From NCBI GenBank assembly GCA_028293545.1, contig JAQGOP010000006.1, forward strand, positions 1-64,000: a stretch of DNA of 64,000 nt, given 5' to 3'. Both the position numbers and the translations under genes were made by a program. Numbering within the stretch: the stretch's first letter is position 1; each line of letters begins with the position of its first letter. Origin of the DNA: Verrucomicrobiota bacterium (GTDB lineage Bacteria > Verrucomicrobiota > Verrucomicrobiia > Opitutales > Opitutaceae). The notes under the pieces are model-generated. The model worked only from the letters and a program-made list of their open reading frames with translations, was not told the origin of the DNA and ran no database searches. Positions 17,120 to 26,219 of the stretch are shown here, in pieces.

Positions 17120-17764
17120 GTGATTGCCGCTTATCCAGATATTCGTGTCGAATCGTCCTCGCTAGTGGTTAATTCCGCTTCCGACGCCGTGGACTCCGCG
17201 ACCGAAACAGTCTCCGACCATGATCTTATGCTCGCCGTGCGCGACGGCGACTTGGCCGCGCTTGGCGATCTTTTCGAACGCCACCACGGCCCGCTGTTCG
17301 GTTTCCTCGTCAAGCTCACCGGTCATCGCAACGCCGCCGAGGACATCGCGCAGACCGTGTTCCAGCGCATGCTGAAATACCGCCACACGTATCGCGACGA
17401 CGGCAGCTTCACCGCGTGGATGTACCATTTGGGCCGCCGCTGCGCCGCGGATCACTTCCGCAAGAGCAACGCCGCCCCCGCTCCCACCGATCCGGCCAAT
17501 CTCCAGGATCACGCCGACGAAACGCCCCACGCCGGCGACCGCGCCGCCACGCGCGACGATCATGCGCTGCTCCATTTCGCCTTGGGCCGGCTCGATCGCG
17601 ATGATCGCGAGGTTCTCCTCCTCAGCCGCTTCCAGGAACTCTCCTTCGCCGAAGTCGCCGCGATCCTCGAATGCTCGGTCGGCGCCGCCAAAGTACGCGC
17701 GCATCGCGCCCTCCGCCAGCTGCGCGACACCTACTTCAAACTCCAAAAGGAGAAACTTACCTGA
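17120..17764 (+). CDS. ECF-type RNA polymerase sigma factor
   Basis: Region 2 (about residues 42-110, LGDLFERHHGPLFGFLVKLTGHRNAAEDIAQTVFQRML) and region 4 (about 150-205, LDRDDREVLLLSRFQELSFAEVAAILECSVGAAKVRAHRAL) define an ECF sigma factor. Region 3 is absent, as expected. The GTG at 17120 is the earliest start and gives 214 residues; the ATG at 17228 gives a 178-residue protein that starts at the conserved part and may be the true start. The anti-sigma gene follows after 44 bases, and this pair plus the DUF4097 gene probably forms an autoregulated envelope-response unit. Confidence 0.9.
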   Translation: MIAAYPDIRVESSSLVVNSASDAVDSATETVSDHDLMLAVRDGDLAALGDLFERHHGPLFGFLVKLTGHRNAAEDIAQTVFQRMLKYRHTYRDDGSFTAWMYHLGRRCAADHFRKSNAAPAPTDPANLQDHADETPHAGDRAATRDDHALLHFALGRLDRDDREVLLLSRFQELSFAEVAAILECSVGAAKVRAHRALRQLRDTYFKLQKEKLT

Positions 17765-17808
17765 TTCGCCAACGCGATCAGCCGGAGCTCCTTCACCTTC
17801 TCTACCCA

Positions 17809-18630
17809 ATGAACTGCACCGAAGCCCAGGAACGTTTTGCCGATGTGCTCGATGGCCGCCTGCCCGAGGCCGGCACCGCGGAAGTCCGCACGCACCTCGC
17901 GTCCTGCCCCGATTGCCAGCGGGAGTATTCCTCGCTCGCCCAGACTCTTGTCGAGCTCGACGCCCTGCCCGCCGCCAAGCCGGGCCCGGCCCTCCGCCAG
18001 AATTTTTACGCCATGCTCGAGGAGGAAAAAAATTCCGCCGCCAGCATCGCCGCCGCCGCCGCGCGTCATCGCCACCACACCCGCGCTTCCGTCTGGCGCT
18101 GGATCCTCGCTCCCGCCGGCGCCGGCGTCCTCGCGCTCGGCGGTTTCCTCCTCGGCTCCCGCTACGCCCAACCCGTCCCCGGCGCCGGGATGGATCCCGC
18201 CACCAAGCAGGAACTCGCGGACCTTCGCGCTCGCGTCGATTCCGTCGGCCAGATGGTCGGCATTTCCCTGCTCCAGCAGCGTTCAACCAGCGAGCGCCTC
18301 CAGAGCGTCCTGGCCACGCTCGACCAAAAGAATCCCGACCAGAAAGTGATCTCGGACCTCATCGGTTCGCTCGCCCTCGACCCGAGCACCAACGTTCGCC
18401 TCTCGGCCCTCGATGCGCTCTACCCGCACGCCGGCCAGCCGATCGTCCGCTCCGGCGTCCTCGCCACCTTGCCGCGCGAGCAGAACCCGCTGGTCCAGGT
18501 CGCGATGATCGATTTCCTCGTCGCCGCCCGCGACCGCGAAGCCGTGCCGGAACTCGAGCGGATCGTCCGCAACGAGACGGCCGACCGCGTCGTCCGCGAC
18601 GCCGCCCAGCGCGGCCTCGCGCAGCTTTGA
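17809..18630 (+). CDS. Zinc-finger anti-sigma factor with HEAT-like C-terminus
   Basis: I start at ATG 17809 (MNCTEAQERFADVLDGRL), the usual zf-HC2 start, giving 273 residues. Residues 1-50 hold the anti-sigma zinc finger (His-x3-Cys-x2-Cys in THLASCPDCQ). A membrane helix follows at about 100-120 (ILAPAGAGVLALGGFLLG). A short coiled coil (KQELADLRARVDSVGQMV) leads to an extracytoplasmic part of alpha-helical HEAT-like repeats (VRLSALDALYPH, VQVAMIDFLVAARDREAVPELERI). It should hold the preceding sigma factor at the membrane and sense an envelope signal through the repeats. An overlapping ORF in another frame is a GC-rich shadow. Confidence 0.88.
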   Translation: MNCTEAQERFADVLDGRLPEAGTAEVRTHLASCPDCQREYSSLAQTLVELDALPAAKPGPALRQNFYAMLEEEKNSAASIAAAAARHRHHTRASVWRWILAPAGAGVLALGGFLLGSRYAQPVPGAGMDPATKQELADLRARVDSVGQMVGISLLQQRSTSERLQSVLATLDQKNPDQKVISDLIGSLALDPSTNVRLSALDALYPHAGQPIVRSGVLATLPREQNPLVQVAMIDFLVAARDREAVPELERIVRNETADRVVRDAAQRGLAQL

Positions 18631-18725
18631 GCCGCCGCCACTCGCCTTCCGCCCCTTTTCCACAAACCACGACCGGTCGCTTCGAACGAGCACCCACCGT
18701 CAATCCTCAACCGTTTATTTCTCTC

Positions 18726-19802
18726 ATGAAAAGTCCCCGACTCTATCCCTCGTTTCTCATCGCGGCCGCCGTGACCTTGCTCCTGATCACCGCGGCGCGC
18801 GCCGATGAATCCGAGGCCGCCAGCATCAAATTCTCTGATCCGTCGAAGCCCGGCACCCTCAAGGTCGGCATCGCCAATGGCGACCTCTGCATTCGCGGCA
18901 CCGACGCCGCCGAAGTCACCGTCACCACCGACCTGAAACCCGAGTCGTCGGCGCTGCGCAAGGATGGCCTGCGCGTCCTGACCTCTTCCTCGAGCTATTC
19001 CCTCACCGAGAAGAACAACGTCGTCCAACTCACCCACGGCCTCGATGGCTGGGGCGCCGGCGGCGGGGGCAGCGACTTCACGATCACCGTGCCGCGCAAC
19101 ACCTCCGTGGTCATCAACAGCAACTACGGCGGCGACATCGAGGTCGAAAATATCAGCGGCAACATCGAAATCAGGACCCTCAACGGCGAAGTCGTCCTGC
19201 GCGACATCACCAGCGCTGCTCTCGTTGAAAGCACCAACGGCGGAATCAACGCGACCGTCCGCGAACTCGCCGACGGCAAGCCGCTCTCGTTCCTTTCCAT
19301 CAATGGCGAGGTGGCGCTCAACCTGCCGGCGACGGCGAAGGCCAACATCCGGCTGCGCACGCACAACGGATCCATCCTGACCGATTTCGACGAGAAGTCC
19401 CTCGTGACGAAGACCGAGTCGATCCGCGTGAACGCCCATGCCCGAACGCCCCGGGCCGTGGTGATCGGCAGAAATTCCGACACCGATGTGGCGGTGGCCG
19501 TCCACGAAGCGGTCCGGGCCGGTGCCGAAGCCGCCCAGGAAGTCGCGGCCGCAGTGCGGGAAAGCGCCATCGCCGCCCGCAACGCGGCCCGCGACGCCGA
19601 ACGCCAGGCTCGCGCCGCCGCCCGGGCCAGTCGCGACGACGACGACAACGATGCCGTCGCCCCGCTCGCCCCCATGGCGCCTTTGCCCCCGATGACGGGC
19701 GGAAAAATCGTCACCGGCACGCTCAACGGCGGCGGCGCCGAGATCCGGGTCACCACGATGAATGGCGACGTGACGCTGCGGAAGCTCGACGAGAGGAAAT
19801 AA
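18726..19802 (+). CDS. Exported DUF4097-type beta-helix protein
   Basis: I start at ATG 18726 (MKSPRLYPSFLIAAAVTLLL), which gives a 358-residue protein with a cleavable signal peptide ending near ARADE. Residues about 35-245 repeat short beta strands (GGDIEVENISGNIEIRTLNG, INGEVALNLPATA, TMNGDVTLRKL), the DUF4097 pattern of bacterial proteins close to adhesin-like beta-helices. Residues about 255-310 are an alanine/arginine-rich helix, probably a coiled coil, followed by a proline-rich linker and one last beta repeat. It is probably periplasmic. It follows the sigma/anti-sigma pair and is a likely regulon member or sensor partner; a terminator closes the operon. Confidence 0.8.
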   Translation: MKSPRLYPSFLIAAAVTLLLITAARADESEAASIKFSDPSKPGTLKVGIANGDLCIRGTDAAEVTVTTDLKPESSALRKDGLRVLTSSSSYSLTEKNNVVQLTHGLDGWGAGGGGSDFTITVPRNTSVVINSNYGGDIEVENISGNIEIRTLNGEVVLRDITSAALVESTNGGINATVRELADGKPLSFLSINGEVALNLPATAKANIRLRTHNGSILTDFDEKSLVTKTESIRVNAHARTPRAVVIGRNSDTDVAVAVHEAVRAGAEAAQEVAAAVRESAIAARNAARDAERQARAAARASRDDDDNDAVAPLAPMAPLPPMTGGKIVTGTLNGGGAEIRVTTMNGDVTLRKLDERK

Positions 19803-19827
19803 ATCTCGGGATCATCAGGACCTGCTC

Positions 19828-19856
19828 AAGCCGCGTGATTTTTCGCGCGGCTTTTT
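19828..19856 (+). terminator. Rho-independent terminator
   Basis: A perfect 8-base stem, AAGCCGCG with CGCGGCTT (19828-19835 and 19846-19853), runs into a T-tract. It lies 26 bases after the DUF4097 stop and ends the sigma factor operon. Confidence 0.85.
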
Positions 19857-19970
19857 GCTGTGCATTTCCAAGGTGGAATGCGTTGCCCCAATGCATTGCC
19901 GGAGACCCTGCGGAGAAGTCGTCCCGCCACAGGCTTTGCCTTTCGTTCCGGGGTTGTTCTGCTCGCCGCC

Positions 19971-21044
19971 GTGTCCAGCCATGCGAGTTCCGCCCCGATC
20001 GATCCCCAGGCTCCGCCGCGCCTCTGCCAGAACTGCGCGGCGGCGTTGACGGGGCCGTACTGCGCGGCATGCGGCCAGCACGACGTCGATTATCACCGGT
20101 CGTTTCACCATCTCTTCCACGACCTGCTGGAAAATCTTTTCCATTTTGAAGGGAAATTCTTCGTCACGGTCGCTTGGCTGCTCGCGAAGCCGGGACGCAT
20201 CACGCAGGAGTTCCTCGCCGGCCGCCGGTTGAGCCAGCTGAACCCGCTGCGCTTCTATATTTTCGTCAGCGTGCTCTTTTTCCTCGGCATCTCGCTGCTC
20301 AACCACGGCCACCTCCTCGATGTCCCGCGACGCGAGATGGACGACATGCAGGTCGACTTGACGGACCGGGCCAAGCAGTTCGTCGACTTCACCGCGGATT
20401 TCACGCCGGCCGAAAAAAAGGAGCTGGCTCGCCGCATCACCGACGCCGCGGTCAAGACGCATGGGGAAGTCGACCGCGTTGCGCTGATCGAATCCATTCG
20501 CCGCGAACGAACACCCGCCGCGAAGCCACCGGTGGCGGGCGCCAACAAATCCCGGCCCAGCATGCACATCAACAACGGCTCCCTGATTGGCCGCAATATC
20601 GTCGAGAAACTCAACTCGGGGGAATTGAAGCTCAGCGAAGTCCTGGGGGCGCTCGAGCATCGCGTGCCTTCGTTGCTCTTCCTGGGCGTGCCGCTTTTCG
20701 CGTTTCTGCTGAAACTTTCCTACCTGCGTTCCGGCCGGTTCTATATCGAGCACCTGATTTTTTCGCTGCATCTGCACACTTGGTTTTTCCTGGTTTTGAT
20801 GGTCGGGAATGGCTACCTCAAGCTCGCGGCGCTCGGCCCGAGCTGGCTCGATTCGCTCGCCTTCTGTCTCCTCGCGCTATGGGTCGCGTGGTACCTTTTT
20901 CGCTCGTTCCGCGTGGTCTACGGCCAAGGCCGCCTCAAAACCGCGGCCAAGATGGCGATGCTCATGCTCGCCCATTCCGTCGCGCTTTTCGTCGTGGCCA
21001 TGATCCTGTTTGTCGGAACCGTGGCCTGGCTGGTGCTGGAATAA
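19971..21044 (+). CDS. DUF3667 zinc-ribbon membrane protein
   Basis: The N-terminal zinc ribbon LCQNCAAALTGPYCAACGQ has four cysteines in the C-x2-C...C-x2-C pattern of DUF3667. It is followed by HHLFHDLLENLFHFEGKFF, a first membrane region (LRFYIFVSVLFFLGISLL), a long charged loop, and four further helices from about residue 270 of the long form. The function of the family is unknown. The frame opens at ATG 19860, but that codon lies four bases after the terminator; I prefer GTG 19971, 18 codons before the zinc ribbon, giving 357 residues. A start at 19860 (394 residues) cannot be ruled out. Confidence 0.8.
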   Translation: MSSHASSAPIDPQAPPRLCQNCAAALTGPYCAACGQHDVDYHRSFHHLFHDLLENLFHFEGKFFVTVAWLLAKPGRITQEFLAGRRLSQLNPLRFYIFVSVLFFLGISLLNHGHLLDVPRREMDDMQVDLTDRAKQFVDFTADFTPAEKKELARRITDAAVKTHGEVDRVALIESIRRERTPAAKPPVAGANKSRPSMHINNGSLIGRNIVEKLNSGELKLSEVLGALEHRVPSLLFLGVPLFAFLLKLSYLRSGRFYIEHLIFSLHLHTWFFLVLMVGNGYLKLAALGPSWLDSLAFCLLALWVAWYLFRSFRVVYGQGRLKTAAKMAMLMLAHSVALFVVAMILFVGTVAWLVLE

Positions 21045-21394
21045 ATTCTTCGCCGGAACTTCGCGCCGACGGCGGAGACTCACCCCACCGTCCATTAGCG
21101 CGGCCGGGCTAATGGAGGACACGCGCAACTATTATACGCATCGACGCGTATTTCTATTTACGCAGAAACGGGTACTCTGGTTGTATTCCTCTTTTGCCGA
21201 CCCACTAAGCCCATGCTCGCACCAGTCATAGTCATCGCACTCTTAAGCGCCCTCGTGGCGACCGAATCCGATATTTCGGGTCGCGAGGAGTCGTGACCTG
21301 CTGTCTGGTAACGTCTTGAGAGCTTTGGTACGTTAAGGTTCGGGAAGGGTTCTTGCACCGGTGGGAAGTTTCTTGTGCGTTGTTTCCACTTTTT
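21045..21394. other. Intergenic region with a hairpin, no clear gene
   Basis: This 350-base spacer is less GC-rich than its surroundings. At about 21251-21287 the segment GGCGACCGAA can pair with TTCGGGTCGC. A 27-codon hydrophobic ORF (ATG 21213 to TGA 21296, MLAPVIVIALLSALVATESD) spans it, but I cannot support it as a gene. The promoter of the MFS gene should lie here. Confidence 0.4.
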
Positions 21395-22630
21395 GTGACT
21401 CCGCCTCGTTTCCTGCGCGCCCTTTCATCCGCCAACTATCGCAGGTATTTCTTTGGGCAGTGTATCTCCTTGATGGGGAACTGGATGACGACCACTGCCG
21501 CGCTGTGGCTGGTCTATCAGATCTCGGGAAATCCACTGCACGTGGGTTTGGTGGGGTTTGCCAATCAGGTGCCGGTGCTTTTGCTCGCGCCGTTTGCCGG
21601 GGTGTTGATCGACCGCTGGGACGCCTTGAGCATCGTGCGCCTTACGCAGGTGCTCTCGATGTTCCAATCGGCGACTCTGGCCCTGCTGACGCTGACCGGG
21701 CACATGACGGTTCCCTTGCTGATTTCGCTCTGCCTGGTCCAAGGCCTGATCAACGCCCTCGACTGGCCCGCGCGCCAAGCCCTCACCTATCCGCTCGCCG
21801 GCGATCGCTCGCTCCTGGAAAACGTCATCGCCCTCAATTCGATCACGTTCAACCTCGCGAGGCTCGTCGGCCCGGCCGTCGCGGGCTTTGTCATCGCGGC
21901 GACGAGCCCGGGGATTTGTTTCGCCCTCGATGCCCTGAGCTACGTTGCAGTCCTCATTGCGCTGGCGGGAGTGAAAATTCCCCCGCGCGAAGCCGTGCGC
22001 CGACTCGCGCATCCGCTCGCCGACCTGCGTGAAGGCGTGCGCTACGCGGCGCGTCATTCGACGATTCGCCGGGTCCTGTTGATGGTGCCGGTGATCAGCC
22101 TCGTGGGCTTCACCCATACGATCCTCGCGCCGGTGTTCGTGGAAAAAATCTACCACGGGGATGCCCGCACGCTGGGTTTGCTGCTTTCGGCGACTGGCAT
22201 CGGAGCCCTGGTTTCCGGGCTATTGCTCAGCCTGCGGGTTTCGCCCAGCGGGCTTGATCGCATGATCGTGATGGGCGCGGCGTTTAATGGCATCGGGCTG
22301 GCCGCGATGTCGTTCGCCTCCTCGTTTGGTTGGGCTGCTCCCTGTTTCGCGGTGGCGGGAGCTGGCGGGGTCCTCGTCATGGCCTCAAGCAACACGCTTC
22401 TCCAATCCAGCGTGGATCACGACAAGCGCGGCCGCGTCATGAGCCTCTTCTCCACGGCGCAAAGCCTCTTTCCCATTGGAAGCCTCTTGGCCGGCGCTGT
22501 GGCGGCAGCGTTCGGGGCGCCGCTCACGATCGCAGGGTGCGCCGTGGTGTGCCTGGTCGCCGCCTTCGTTTTCGGGCGCGGGTCACCTGCGCGGGAGGCG
22601 TTGCATCCAAGGTCGGTCGCACGCGCGTAG
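21395..22630 (+). CDS. MFS exporter, EntS/MFS_3 type
   Basis: This 411-residue protein has twelve predicted membrane helices and typical MFS_3 features: FLRALSSANYRRYFFGQCISLMGNWM at the start, GLVGFANQVPVLLLAPFAGVLIDRWD for motif A in loop 2-3, and a second loop at about residue 215 (RRVLLMVPVISLVGF). The family exports siderophores, drugs or other small molecules by proton antiport. I place the start at GTG 21395; a TTG further upstream (21353) would add 14 unlikely residues. It stands alone, with the unrelated desaturase gene 86 bases downstream, so its substrate is unknown. Confidence 0.88.
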   Translation: MTPPRFLRALSSANYRRYFFGQCISLMGNWMTTTAALWLVYQISGNPLHVGLVGFANQVPVLLLAPFAGVLIDRWDALSIVRLTQVLSMFQSATLALLTLTGHMTVPLLISLCLVQGLINALDWPARQALTYPLAGDRSLLENVIALNSITFNLARLVGPAVAGFVIAATSPGICFALDALSYVAVLIALAGVKIPPREAVRRLAHPLADLREGVRYAARHSTIRRVLLMVPVISLVGFTHTILAPVFVEKIYHGDARTLGLLLSATGIGALVSGLLLSLRVSPSGLDRMIVMGAAFNGIGLAAMSFASSFGWAAPCFAVAGAGGVLVMASSNTLLQSSVDHDKRGRVMSLFSTAQSLFPIGSLLAGAVAAAFGAPLTIAGCAVVCLVAAFVFGRGSPAREALHPRSVARA

Positions 22631-22716
22631 GAGATGGAAAGACGCTCCTGATATTCCACTAAACGGCGCTTGCCCCACGGCAAAATTGCTGTGCCCTACC
22701 ACACCACGAGTATTTT

Positions 22717-23904
22717 ATGCCGGAAACCACGTCCTCACGCCCCTCTTCGCTTCGCCGCGCTGCTGCCGCCTTCGTTCAATGGTTCGATTCCGACCACGCC
22801 CCCGGCGGTGAGGAAAAAATCCGGGCGGAGCCCGATCGGGTGGATTGGTTTCGCTGCATTCCGTTCATCATCCTGCACGCCGGGTGCTTAGGCGTGTTTT
22901 GGGCCGGCTGGAGCCCTTTCGCGGTCTGGAGCGCGGTGGCGCTTTATTTCCTGCGCATGTTCGCGGTCACCGGCATCTATCACCGGTACTTTTCCCATAA
23001 GACCTACCACACCACGCGCTTTGGGCAATTTCTCCTGGCCCTGTGGGGAGCCACTACCGTCCAGCGCGGCGCGCTCTGGTGGGCTTATCATCACCGCCAC
23101 CATCACCAGCATTCGGACGAGCCGGAGGACGCGCATTCGCCCCACGTCCATGGTTTTTGGTGGTCACATATCGGCTGGATCACGAGCCGTCGGAATTTCC
23201 CCACGGATTACACGAAGATCCGCGACCTCGCGAAATTCCCCGAACTCGTCTGGCTCAACCGTTTCGATACGCTGATCCCCTTCCTGTTCGCCGTCGGCCT
23301 CTTCGCCCTCGGCTGGGTGCTCGAGATCTATGCCCCGGGGCTGCACACGACGCGCTGGCAGATGCTCTTCTGGGCGTTCTTCGTCAGCACCACCGTGCTG
23401 TTCCACGGCACGGCCTGCATCAACTCGATGGCCCACCTCATGGGTCGCCGGCGTTTCAAGACTTCGGACGACTCCCGCAACAGCTGGATCCTCGCTTTCA
23501 TCACGCTCGGCGAAGGCTGGCACAACAATCACCACCGTTACATGAGCGCCACGCGCCAGGGTTTCTATTGGTGGGAAATCGACCCGACGTATTACGGCCT
23601 CAAGCTCCTTTCCTATACGGGATTGATTTCCGACCTGAAACCGGTGCCGCAGTCCATCATGGAGGAAGCGGCTCGAGCCGATCTCACCGCTTCCATCGCC
23701 GCCGCCGAACGCGCTGCGATCCTGCACCCGGAATTTTCCTCCTTCAAGAAAGTCGTCCCTGCCGCCGCCGCGCTCGCCGTGGCGGCCGTCAACACTGGGC
23801 AGGTCTTGACCCCGCGTCGCGCGCAAGGGCCCGCGATCCACAAGAATATCGCCGAGCTCGTCGAGCAGCCCACGAATCCGACCGCGCCGCCGCCCAAGGC
23901 GTAG
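22717..23904 (+). CDS. Acyl-CoA/acyl-lipid fatty acid desaturase
   Basis: This 395-residue membrane di-iron enzyme should insert a cis double bond, probably at C9, in a fatty acyl chain. All three histidine boxes are present: HRYFSH at 89-94, HRHHHQHSD at about 126-134, and HNNHHRY near 268, with hydrophobic hairpins between them. A C-terminal extension of about 70 residues (from SIMEEAARADL on) is not part of the catalytic fold. It is the first gene of a co-directional lipid locus. A desaturase fits well here because CFA-type methyltransferases act on cis double bonds. The gap to the next gene is 97 bases. Confidence 0.93.
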   Translation: MPETTSSRPSSLRRAAAAFVQWFDSDHAPGGEEKIRAEPDRVDWFRCIPFIILHAGCLGVFWAGWSPFAVWSAVALYFLRMFAVTGIYHRYFSHKTYHTTRFGQFLLALWGATTVQRGALWWAYHHRHHHQHSDEPEDAHSPHVHGFWWSHIGWITSRRNFPTDYTKIRDLAKFPELVWLNRFDTLIPFLFAVGLFALGWVLEIYAPGLHTTRWQMLFWAFFVSTTVLFHGTACINSMAHLMGRRRFKTSDDSRNSWILAFITLGEGWHNNHHRYMSATRQGFYWWEIDPTYYGLKLLSYTGLISDLKPVPQSIMEEAARADLTASIAAAERAAILHPEFSSFKKVVPAAAALAVAAVNTGQVLTPRRAQGPAIHKNIAELVEQPTNPTAPPPKA

Positions 23905-24001
23905 GCGGAGCGCGTTTTCCCTTCACGCGCTGCGCGGCTCCGTCCGCATCTCAACGTCGACGGAGCCGAACCCCGCGTTAGCCACCACGCGTCCCATCTC
24001 C

Positions 24002-25288
24002 ATGCCCAAGCTCGCAATCATCGGCACCGGCATCGCCGGGATGGGTTGCGCGCACTTTCTCCACCGGCATTTTGACCTGACGCTTTTCGAACAGCACGAC
24101 TACGCCGGCGGTCACACCCACACCGTCACCGCGAGCGAACCGGGCACGGGCCGCGAAGTCCCGATCGACACGGGATTCATGGTCTTCAACCACGCGACTT
24201 ATCCGCTGCTCACCCGGTTGTTTCGCGACTTGGACGTGGCGACGAAGAAAACGGCGATGTCGTTCAGCGTGCGCCACGCCGACAGCGGCCTCGAGTTCGC
24301 CGGCTCCTCCCTCAATCACCTCTTCGCGCAGCGCCGAAATCTTTTCCGCCCGCGTTTCTACCGGATGCTCGGGGCCATCAGCCGGTTCAATGCGGAGGCG
24401 GTCCCGGCCCTCGACGACCCCGCGACGCAAAACGAAACCCTCGGCGAGTACGTGAAGCGCCGTGGCTACGGCGACGATTTCTACCACCTGTACCTCGTCC
24501 CGATGAGCTCGGCGGTGTGGAGCACCCCGCCCGAATTGATGCTCGGATTCCCGGCGACCTCGCTCCTCCGGTTTTTCCACAACCACGGCTTCCTCGGGCT
24601 CGACACCCAGCATCAGTGGTGGACCGTCGAAGGCGGCGCCCGCCGCTACGTCGAAAAAATCACGGAGCCCTGGCGCGACCGCATCCGGCTCGGGCAGGCG
24701 GCGACCCATGTCATTCGCACGCCGCGCGGCGTGACCGTGATGACGTCCGCCGGGGTCGCGCAGAATTTCGACCACGTGATCCTCGCGTGCCATGGCGACC
24801 AGGCGCTGAAGCTGATCGACAATCCGACCATCGATGAAGCGCGCCTGCTCGGCGAATTTCATTATCAGCCCAATATCGCCACGCTTCACACCGACACCGC
24901 CGTGATGCCCCGCACGCGCCTGGCGTGGTCGAGCTGGAACTACGAAATTGCGCGCGGCCCGGGCGGAGTCGTGTCGACGGCGACCCATTACTGGATGAAT
25001 TCCCTCCAAGGCGTTTCGGACCGGGAAAATTATTTTGTGACCATCAACCGGCCCGAATCGATCGCTCCCGGCCAAGTCATCCGCCGCATTTCTTATGAAC
25101 ATCCCCTGTTCAGTCTCGGAGCGGTGCGGGCCCAGGCCGAAATGCCGGCGCTCAACCGCGCCGCGGCCAAATCCACGCAGACATTTTTTGCGGGGGCCTG
25201 GCAGCGCTACGGATTTCACGAGGACGGCCTCTTGAGCGCGCACACCCTCTGCGAACAGATCTTGGGCCGCGACCCGTGGCCGGCGTGA
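24002..25288 (+). CDS. FAD-dependent amine-oxidase-type oxidoreductase
   Basis: This 428-residue flavoprotein opens with a dinucleotide-binding fold (IIGTGIAGMGCAHFL, residues about 6-20), followed by the FAD motif YAGGHTHTV and the amine-oxidase region GREVPIDTGFMVFN. The C-terminal FAD-binding end is FFAGAWQRYGFHEDGLLSAHTLCEQIL. Proteins of this type regularly accompany DUF1365 and CFA-synthase genes, and some are implicated in forming modified fatty acids, including desaturation of methylated chains. Here it precedes exactly those genes, so I infer oxidation or desaturation of a membrane acyl chain. The start ATG is the first in frame. Confidence 0.88.
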   Translation: MPKLAIIGTGIAGMGCAHFLHRHFDLTLFEQHDYAGGHTHTVTASEPGTGREVPIDTGFMVFNHATYPLLTRLFRDLDVATKKTAMSFSVRHADSGLEFAGSSLNHLFAQRRNLFRPRFYRMLGAISRFNAEAVPALDDPATQNETLGEYVKRRGYGDDFYHLYLVPMSSAVWSTPPELMLGFPATSLLRFFHNHGFLGLDTQHQWWTVEGGARRYVEKITEPWRDRIRLGQAATHVIRTPRGVTVMTSAGVAQNFDHVILACHGDQALKLIDNPTIDEARLLGEFHYQPNIATLHTDTAVMPRTRLAWSSWNYEIARGPGGVVSTATHYWMNSLQGVSDRENYFVTINRPESIAPGQVIRRISYEHPLFSLGAVRAQAEMPALNRAAAKSTQTFFAGAWQRYGFHEDGLLSAHTLCEQILGRDPWPA

Positions 25289-25367
25289 TGGGATCGGGCC
25301 CCTTCCTGCGTCCGAGAGTCAGCCTTGCCCGTAGCAAGGTTGTGACCATCGTCACAACCCCGGTCGC

Positions 25368-26219
25368 ATGAATTCCTGTCTCTACGAGTGCCATGTCATG
25401 CACGCGCGCTTTTCGCCGCGGCGGCACCACTTCCTGTACCGGATCTTCATGTTCGCGCTGGATTTGGATGAGCTCGAAGCCCTCGACCGCCGTTTCGCGC
25501 TCTTTTCCGTCAATCGCCGTAATTTTTATTCCTTTCGCGAGCGCGATTTCTTCCCGACCGGCGAGCCGATCCACAACGGCAAGGATGAGCCTTCGCCTCC
25601 GGTCGGCGGCGCCGGCCAGCTCAAGGCGCGCCTCACCGCGTTCCTCGCCGAGCGTGGCGTGGATCTCACCGGCGGCCGCGTGATGCTTGTCACCCTGCCC
25701 CGCGTCCTCGGCTACCTGTTCAACCCGGTTTCGTTTTATTTTTGCTACGACCGCGCCGGCACGCCGGTCGCGGCCCTTTCCGAAGTCACGAACACCTTCA
25801 AGGAAATGAAGCCTTATTTCCTCGGGCCGGCCACGCGGACCGGCGACGCAGGCTTTCACCTGCGGACACCGAAACATTTCTACGTGTCGCCGTTTGCCGA
25901 CGTCGACGTCGCCTTCGATTTCAACCTGCGTCCGCCCACCGAGACGCTCGACATCCGCATCGACGATTACGTCGGCACGGAGCGCACGCTGACAAGCACG
26001 CTGGCTGGGCCCCGCCGCGAACTCACCGGGGCGAGATTGGCATGGTACGCGCTGAAGTACCCGCTGATTACCCTGAAGGTGATCGCGTTGATCCACTGGC
26101 ATGCCCTGCTCCTTTGGCGGAAACGCGTGCCATGGTTCGCGAAAGCCGCGCGCCGGGCCGAGCAGCGCGAGCTGTACCGCCCGCATATTTCGATCACCCA
26201 CACTCCTGACGCTGCATGA
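25368..26219 (+). CDS. DUF1365 domain protein
   Basis: This 283-residue protein is a full-length DUF1365 member: it starts with CLYECHVMHARFSPRRHHFLYRIFMFALDLDEL and contains the conserved RVLGYLFNPVSFYFCYD, EVTNTFKEMKPYFL and KHFYVSPFADVD segments. The family has no proven activity, but is almost always found between a flavin oxidoreductase and a CFA-type methyltransferase, as here. Its TGA overlaps the ATG of the methyltransferase gene (ATGA), so the two are translationally coupled. I infer a role in the same acyl-chain modification, perhaps binding or handling the lipid substrate. Confidence 0.9.
   Translation: MNSCLYECHVMHARFSPRRHHFLYRIFMFALDLDELEALDRRFALFSVNRRNFYSFRERDFFPTGEPIHNGKDEPSPPVGGAGQLKARLTAFLAERGVDLTGGRVMLVTLPRVLGYLFNPVSFYFCYDRAGTPVAALSEVTNTFKEMKPYFLGPATRTGDAGFHLRTPKHFYVSPFADVDVAFDFNLRPPTETLDIRIDDYVGTERTLTSTLAGPRRELTGARLAWYALKYPLITLKVIALIHWHALLLWRKRVPWFAKAARRAEQRELYRPHISITHTPDAA

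Noticed and set aside
17562..19802. 746-codon ORF overlapping the anti-sigma and DUF4097 genes
   Set aside because: Its first part is arginine/proline-rich shadow in another frame of the anti-sigma gene; only the part from ATG 18726 is coding.
21213..21296. 27-codon hydrophobic ORF upstream of the MFS gene
   Set aside because: It has no ribosome site or overlap with a gene and coincides with a hairpin; length and composition could be chance.
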